From assembly GCA_902805485.1 (NCBI GenBank), contig CADCTM010000811.1, positions 1 through 7,899 of the forward strand: 7,899 nt of DNA, read 5' to 3'. Source of the stretch: an uncultured Coleofasciculus sp. (GTDB lineage Bacteria > Cyanobacteriota > Cyanobacteriia > Cyanobacteriales > Coleofasciculaceae). Below, in pieces: positions 3,652 through 7,899 of the stretch. The notes under the pieces were generated by a model that was given only the letters and a program-made list of their open reading frames with translations, was not told the DNA's origin and made no database searches. Each line of letters starts with the position of its first letter. Position 1 is the stretch's first letter. The position numbers were made by a program, and so were the translations under genes.

Positions 3652-6384
3652 ATGATAGCAGCCCTAGAACAAAAATCACTGTTGATTGAGGGATTAAAAT
3701 TCATTCCCCAAGACTGGAAATTAACCCCCCTGCGGGACAACAAAGCACCGTACAGAAAAGAATGGCAGCAGGAAACTCCCCTAACTCATCCTCAAATCAT
3801 TACAGAGATAGAGTCGAGGCAAGCCAAAGGCTACGGCATACGCACAGGTCAAGTTAGTAGTGGAATTGTAGCAATCGACTTCGATGGGTCTAGCGCTATG
3901 CAGAAAGCGCTGGAATTATCAGGAGGTGAACTGCCCGAAACGGTTTCCTTCACTTCCAATCGACCTGGAAGGCATCAACGGCTTTACCGTATCCCTAAAC
4001 AGTATTGGGAAGCGATCGCAAACAAGAAGTTAAAAACCGGGGTAGTGGGTGATGATGGAAAACCGGAACAATTGGAGTTCCGCTGGGATGGGTGTCAGAG
4101 CGTTTTACCTCCAAGTGTTCATCCTCAAACTGGGTGCTACACCTGGATCAACTCACCTCAAGATACCGAGATCGCACCGGCACCGATGTGGGTGATTGAA
4201 GCAATGTTAAAGCCGGAGGAACCAAAACAATCAGAGCGATACCCTACCTCCTACACTCGCAAAGCGCGATCAGGAGAGAAATGGTCAGACGAAGAATGGG
4301 CATTATCTTACCTGTCTGCTCTCAATTCTAACCGTGCAGATAATTACGACGACTGGGTAAAAGTGGGCATGGCATTGCACAGTGTCGCTGACTCGCTGCT
4401 GGTTGATTGGGACGACTGGAGCTGCAAATCTCCCCAATACAAGCCGGGGGATTGCGAGAAAAAGTGGAAATCATTCAAGGGTCAGGGAGTAGCGCTCGGC
4501 ACACTAGGACATATGGCAAAGCAGGATGGTTGGCGATCGCCTTTTGAGCGTAATGATCAGAAGCCTTTACCTAACAATCAGAAATCAGTAAGCTCTAAGT
4601 CGAACCCCCCTGAACTTAGCACCGTGGAACGATTTAAAGCAGATTTGCTAGCGTTGACAAACTCTAACGATGACTTAGAGCGATTGATACGCATCAATGA
4701 ACTAGCTTCTACTTACCGGATGCCAGCGGCAGAGATTCGGAAGGCCCTGAGTAAAATTGAAACTGCAACCCGCACACCAAAAACTCAGTTTTTGAAGATG
4801 GATAATTTTCTAAGTTTGGAAAGTCAAGGGATTGATTACCTAATTCCTGGCTTATTACCACGAGGTGAAACAGTGCTGTGTGCAGGTTTACCAAAGTCTG
4901 GTAAAACCTTACTTGCTATTGATGCTGGGTTCGCGATCGCAACTGGGGAAAGTCAGTTTTTAGGTGAAACCGTACAACAGGGGCGTGTACTGCTGATCAG
5001 TGTGGATGAATCAGCACAATCAACTAAAGCCAAGCTATTGAAACGTGGATTCCGTCCAGGAGACGCAGACAACGTTGCTGTGATGCTTGGATGGGACATC
5101 AGCCAGCTTGACGAACTAGAAGCAAGGCTTGAAGACTTCCGACCGGATTTAGTAATCATCGACTCCCTAAAGCGCATCACAGTAGGGCGTGAGATTAGCG
5201 AAAACTCGGCAGAGTTCGCAGATGTAATCTACACACTCAAGGAGCTTATAGGAAGGTATGGTGCAGCTAGCATCTTGATCCACCACAGTAATAAGAATCA
5301 AGATGCAACCGGAGTATCAAAGGTGAGGGGTTCAACTGCGATCGCTGGTGCTGTGTGGGGTATATGGCAACTAGATATCCCTGAATCAGAGGACGACTCA
5401 AACGGCAAGCCTAGAAAAGGGAAATCGAAACAAAAGCAGTTTGACCCCACCAATCCTAATCGCATCTTTACCGCTATCTGCCGGGATTCTGAAGGTTCAT
5501 TACTCAATATCAAGTTCAATCCAGAGAATCACTCCTACAACATCTCAGAGGGTGACGAGTCGGCACGATCGGAGCGCAAGACACAAGAACAGGTACTCCT
5601 GGAAATCTTTGCTCAGGTTGCCCCAAAAGGGTTAACAGGACGCGAGGTTTTGGAGCGTTCGGGATTAGGCAGAGGGGTTTACTCAGTCCTCAACCGGATG
5701 GTTGATAAGCGCTTAATTACTCAACGGCAATCAATTTCTGATGGCAGAATGACCATCTATTGTTTACCAAAACAGCAGGGGACACACCCCCCCCACTACC
5801 CTGTAGAAGTATGTGATCAATATTCCTTCAAAACTAATGCAGGTATAGATTTGGAGATTGATCACAAGTTGATCACAACTCCTGAAGAATTGATCACAAA
5901 ATTTTCTGAGAATAACCCAAAAACAGGGTGTGATCAATTGCAAAACCCAGGTACAGCAAATAACACAGTGGAAATTGATCACACAAATCTGACAGAGGGG
6001 GGGGGTGTGTGTGTTGAAGAATCCGTTACAAAAGTTAAAGATGAATCTATTACTAAAACTTTGTGTACTGATTTAGCGATAGCGAAGCGCTGCTGCGAAG
6101 CGCAGATCGCACCCGCAGCCGCTCCAGCGGAGGTGGCACAATCCGAACTGCCCATTTATCAGCGTTCGGATGGAGGCTTTCAAGTTACCGATGCTGACCC
6201 CTGGCTTGATGAGAAAAACATCCAAGATATAGTTGATCATCTTGAACTTTGCCCAGACCGCGAAACATTAGCCGAACTCAGACAAACCTGGACATCAGAG
6301 GTAGCTAAAAAAGCGATGAACCTTGCTTGCAAGCGGCTCTCGCCGGAGAAATATGCCCAGATTAAGCAATGGGTTGTTGGTTGA
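3652..6384 (+). CDS. Plasmid replication protein: primase-polymerase fused to RepA-type AAA helicase (910 aa)
   Basis: Residues about 10-185 form an archaeo-eukaryotic prim-pol domain: catalytic AIDFDG (D76, D78), TSNRPGRHQRLYR (101-113) and the motif around FRWDGCQSVLPPSVHP. Residues about 212-295 match PriCT-2 (NYDDWVKVGMALH, WDDWSCKSPQY, LGTLGHMAKQDGW). Residues about 385-575 are a RecA-fold RepA-like ATPase (AAA_25 type): Walker A GLPKSGKT (412-419), Walker B DLVIID (499-504), HH at 544-545, and VRGSTAIAGAVWG. A winged helix follows at about 645-705, then a low-complexity linker (about 706-835) and a helical C-terminal unit (about 845-910). It probably unwinds and primes plasmid DNA. The start has an AGAGGAA ribosome binding site. 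Four HIP1 sites lie inside the gene. The linker-coding DNA holds an iteron-like cluster. Domain family calls are strong; the role as plasmid initiator is inferred from context. Confidence 0.88.
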   Translation: MIAALEQKSLLIEGLKFIPQDWKLTPLRDNKAPYRKEWQQETPLTHPQIITEIESRQAKGYGIRTGQVSSGIVAIDFDGSSAMQKALELSGGELPETVSFTSNRPGRHQRLYRIPKQYWEAIANKKLKTGVVGDDGKPEQLEFRWDGCQSVLPPSVHPQTGCYTWINSPQDTEIAPAPMWVIEAMLKPEEPKQSERYPTSYTRKARSGEKWSDEEWALSYLSALNSNRADNYDDWVKVGMALHSVADSLLVDWDDWSCKSPQYKPGDCEKKWKSFKGQGVALGTLGHMAKQDGWRSPFERNDQKPLPNNQKSVSSKSNPPELSTVERFKADLLALTNSNDDLERLIRINELASTYRMPAAEIRKALSKIETATRTPKTQFLKMDNFLSLESQGIDYLIPGLLPRGETVLCAGLPKSGKTLLAIDAGFAIATGESQFLGETVQQGRVLLISVDESAQSTKAKLLKRGFRPGDADNVAVMLGWDISQLDELEARLEDFRPDLVIIDSLKRITVGREISENSAEFADVIYTLKELIGRYGAASILIHHSNKNQDATGVSKVRGSTAIAGAVWGIWQLDIPESEDDSNGKPRKGKSKQKQFDPTNPNRIFTAICRDSEGSLLNIKFNPENHSYNISEGDESARSERKTQEQVLLEIFAQVAPKGLTGREVLERSGLGRGVYSVLNRMVDKRLITQRQSISDGRMTIYCLPKQQGTHPPHYPVEVCDQYSFKTNAGIDLEIDHKLITTPEELITKFSENNPKTGCDQLQNPGTANNTVEIDHTNLTEGGGVCVEESVTKVKDESITKTLCTDLAIAKRCCEAQIAPAAAPAEVAQSELPIYQRSDGGFQVTDADPWLDEKNIQDIVDHLELCPDRETLAELRQTWTSEVAKKAMNLACKRLSPEKYAQIKQWVVG
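5782..6010. repeat. Perfect 13-bp poly-C/poly-G inverted repeat bracketing the iteron cluster
   Basis: ACACACCCCCCCC at 5782-5794 is the exact complement of 5998-6010 (within a G9 run followed by TGTGTGTG). The arms sit just outside the outermost TTGATCACA copies, 203 bp apart. They are coding, in the linker of the replication protein (THPP and EGGGVCV). Homopolymer runs of eight and nine are unusual in a gene and prone to slippage. Confidence 0.6.
5812..5983. repeat. Iteron-like cluster of TTGATCACA nonamers inside the replication gene
   Basis: Six exact copies of TTGATCACA: forward at 5858, 5869, 5890 and 5975, and inverted (TGTGATCAA) at 5812 and 5929. A partial copy (TTGATCAT) lies at 6233. 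The 5858 and 5869 copies are 11 bp apart and 5869 to 5890 is 21 bp, one and two helical turns. The outer pairs form a repeated module: inverted copy, then forward copy 46 bp on, at 5812/5858 and again 117 bp later at 5929/5975. Forward copies fall in two codon phases (IDH and LIT), so the conservation is of DNA rather than protein. This is typical of replication-initiator binding sites; candidate origin or autoregulatory site. Confidence 0.65.
6082..6103. repeat. GCGAAGCGC direct repeat in a GC-rich in-frame insert
   Basis: GCGAAGCGC occurs at 6082-6090 and 6095-6103, inside a GC-rich stretch (about 6076-6135) that also contains the small hairpin CCGCTCCAGCGG. It encodes an Ala/Cys-rich low-complexity piece of the linker (IAKRCCEAQIAPAAAPAE). 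The composition differs sharply from the AT-rich flanks and recalls the small dispersed palindromic repeats of Nostocales genomes. The exact repeat family cannot be named from here. Confidence 0.45.
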
Positions 6385-6412
6385 ACGCAGCCTAACGCTA
6401 GACACCGATTAA

Positions 6413-7771
6413 CGGGACTTAAACGAAAATAGAGAATAAAAAATATATAATTCCTGCATGGCAAGCATTTCACGTTAATGACTTACTCATGAAAGAGACA
6501 ACTCCTGCCGCTATGCCCCCTTGCTTCGATAGATGGTGTAAACGCTTTGACGATATTTGGACACATCAAGCGCAAAAAAGGGAGTTTAAGCATTATATCG
6601 GAGGATTATTAGGGGAAAGTGAGAGAAAAAACCTGTCTCAAATGGCGGATAACGCTGTCGGAGTGACATACCACCGATTACATCATTTTTTGACGGAAGC
6701 GCCCTGGTCAGTCAAAGAGGTAAATGAGCGCCGCCTGAAGGTGATGAATCAGTGCAGTCAAACCCGAATCAGTAGAGGATTCACATTAATCGTGGATGAC
6801 TCAGGGCATAGAAAAAGTGGTAATTTCACAGCCGGAGTGGGACGGCAGTACATAGGAGAAGTCGGGAAAACTGAGAACGGGATAGTGGTAGTAACAACTC
6901 ATCTATATGATGGTAAAAAAAGCTTACCGTTAGATCTAGAGTTATATCAACACGCTAGTTCTTTAGCTCAGGGGAAAAAAGACATTGAGTTCAAGAAAAA
7001 GCCAGAGCTAGCTTTAGCATTAATTGACCGAAGTCTAGAAAGAGGATATCGACCCGGTATCGTGCTAATTGATGCTGGCTATGGAAATAACACAACATTT
7101 CTGCTGGAACTGGAAAAAAGGAGATTAAAGTATTTAGGGGGATTAGCTAAAAACCGCAAAGTGATAATTGAAACCGAAGCGAATAAACGAGAAGAAATTC
7201 GCTTAGATAAATTAGCTGATTCATTGCCTGTTGAAGCTTTTACCCCTATTCAACTCAATCTAGATAAACCGAAAACCGTTTGGGCGGCAACGGTTGAAGT
7301 TGAACTATCACAGCTAGAAGGAACGAGAACAATTGCTATCGTCATGAATGCCTCATCCTTCAATCAAGCTAGCGATATTGATTATTTTATTAACAATGTT
7401 GATGCTTCAATTAGCACAGCCGAATGGATAGTAACCACTTATGGTCAAAGAAATTGGGTAGAAGTTTTCTATCGGGAAGCCAAAGGCTGGTTAGGGTTGT
7501 CTGAATATCAAGTCAGGGATTCTAGAAGCCTACTAAGACATTTCACTCTTGTATTTTGTGCCTATACATTTATTTTATGGCACACCTTAACTGGAGGATT
7601 AAGAAGGCGGTGGGCATCGAAACCTTTAAACACTTTTACTGAAGCATTAGAGGCATTTCGGACAGCAATGTCTTTCCGTTTTATGGAGTGGCTGACCCTT
7701 AATCGTGACGTGTTTGCTGCTTATAAAAATAGTTTGGGCTTTATTTGGACTTAATTTTTGTCTAAGTCCCA
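6413..7771 (+). mobile_element. Complete IS701-family insertion sequence (about 1.36 kb)
   Basis: The imperfect terminal inverted repeats are YGGGACTTA-R-AC at the left (from 6413) and the complement ending at 7771; 15 of the first 18 positions match. They enclose one transposase gene. The length is usual for IS701 relatives. The flanks read TTAA (6409-6412) and CTAG (7772-7775). Both fit the YTAR target preference reported for this family, but they differ, so there is no target duplication from a single insertion. There are no HIP1 octamers inside, in contrast with the neighbouring replication gene, which agrees with a mobile origin. The outermost base of each end could shift by one. Confidence 0.85.
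6489..7754 (+). CDS. IS701-family DDE transposase (421 aa)
   Basis: It catalyses cut-and-paste transposition of the surrounding element. The DDE residues are visible. The first D is in FTLIVDDSGHRKSG (D103 or D104), with the FTAGVGRQYIGEVGK block typical of IS701 proteins just after. The second D is in IVLIDAGYGN (D195). The catalytic E is E325 in the Y-(2)-R-(3)-E-(6)-K signature of the IS4 superfamily (Y318, R321, E325, K332), followed by GWLGLSEYQVR. The length is normal and the frame is open throughout, so it may be active. The start at 6489 has no clear Shine-Dalgarno, which is common for transposases. The stop lies 17 bp inside the right terminal repeat end. Confidence 0.92.
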   Translation: MKETTPAAMPPCFDRWCKRFDDIWTHQAQKREFKHYIGGLLGESERKNLSQMADNAVGVTYHRLHHFLTEAPWSVKEVNERRLKVMNQCSQTRISRGFTLIVDDSGHRKSGNFTAGVGRQYIGEVGKTENGIVVVTTHLYDGKKSLPLDLELYQHASSLAQGKKDIEFKKKPELALALIDRSLERGYRPGIVLIDAGYGNNTTFLLELEKRRLKYLGGLAKNRKVIIETEANKREEIRLDKLADSLPVEAFTPIQLNLDKPKTVWAATVEVELSQLEGTRTIAIVMNASSFNQASDIDYFINNVDASISTAEWIVTTYGQRNWVEVFYREAKGWLGLSEYQVRDSRSLLRHFTLVFCAYTFILWHTLTGGLRRRWASKPLNTFTEALEAFRTAMSFRFMEWLTLNRDVFAAYKNSLGFIWT

Positions 7772-7899
7772 CTAGGGGCTGGTGGTAAATGAGCTTCCCA
7801 CCAGGACTAAAAACTTGAGGAATTACTGTAGATGTGCCGAAATCGAAAGCGATGGCGTGGGCAGAGGAATCAATTAAGTTTAAACGCTTGGCGTAGGTA
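7772..7899 (-). pseudogene. IS-truncated third ParM/StbA-like actin gene (internal fragment, runs off window)
   Basis: These 128 bases align without gaps to 1411-1538 inside the complete actin gene, same orientation, with four mismatches (7857, 7869, 7875, 7881). All four are synonymous. It encodes residues about 183-225 of the family, including phosphate-2 (AFDFGTST). The match begins exactly at CTAG after the IS end. Codon 226 onward, with the adenosine loop and C-terminus, is replaced by IS sequence, so a product from this copy would lack part of the ATP site. The N-terminal part should continue beyond the window. The synonymous-only changes show it was a functional gene until recently. 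Confidence 0.8.

Noticed and set aside
5812..5983. CRISPR-like array
   Set aside because: Repeats are only 9 bp, occur in both orientations at unequal spacing, and lie inside an intact coding frame.
7772..7899. Right-end repeat as a circular-assembly overlap or duplicated contig end
   Set aside because: It matches an internal segment (1411-1538), not the start of the window, differs at four silent positions, and begins exactly at an IS junction, so it is a real second copy.

Overview
This window looks like part of a cyanobacterial plasmid, most likely from a filamentous (Nostocales-type) host. Eight copies of the HIP1 octamer GCGATCGC, the hallmark cyanobacterial repeat, lie in the backbone genes. 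The gene content is plasmid-like: actin-type segregation ATPases, small DNA-binding partner proteins, a primase-helicase replication protein and an IS701-type insertion sequence. The host assignment is inference from base motifs and gene content, not from a database search.

Layout. 1-512 (+): the last 26 codons of a ParM-like actin, a one-base-overlapping 88-aa ribbon-helix-helix (RHH) candidate, and a 51-aa acidic protein with its own strong ribosome binding site. 513-671: a convergent intergenic region with two strong hairpins, probably a two-way terminator. 672-2086 (-): a complete second cassette, a ParM/StbA-family actin (356 aa) followed 2 nt later by a 113-aa RHH candidate. 2087-2361: a divergent intergenic region with direct and inverted repeats, the best place for a centromere and promoters. 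2362-3361 (+): two overlapping genes, a 139-aa DNA-binding candidate (RHH plus XRE-like helix-turn-helix) and an unrecognised 198-aa protein. 3362-3651: leader of the replication gene, with a 10+1+10 palindrome and an 11-bp hairpin. 3652-6384 (+): a 910-aa protein joining a primase-polymerase domain, a PriCT-2-like domain, a RepA-type RecA-fold helicase core and a winged helix. 6413-7771 (+): a complete IS701-family element. 7772-7899 (-): an IS-truncated third actin copy that runs off the window.

How they may work together. The 910-aa protein is the likely initiator, primase and helicase. Six copies of a TTGATCACA nonamer, in both orientations and in different codon phases, are packed into the linker-coding part of its own gene and are bracketed by a perfect 13-bp poly-C/poly-G inverted repeat. 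This is the strongest unexplained signal and a candidate origin or autoregulatory iteron cluster. The actin plus small DNA-binding protein pairs have the gene order of type II (ParM/ParR) partition. Two divergent cassettes converge here and a third actin has been cut by the IS, so the plasmid carries, or has merged from, several segregation systems. The IS lacks matching target duplications, and its right junction falls exactly at a CTAG of the actin gene, which indicates a rearrangement.
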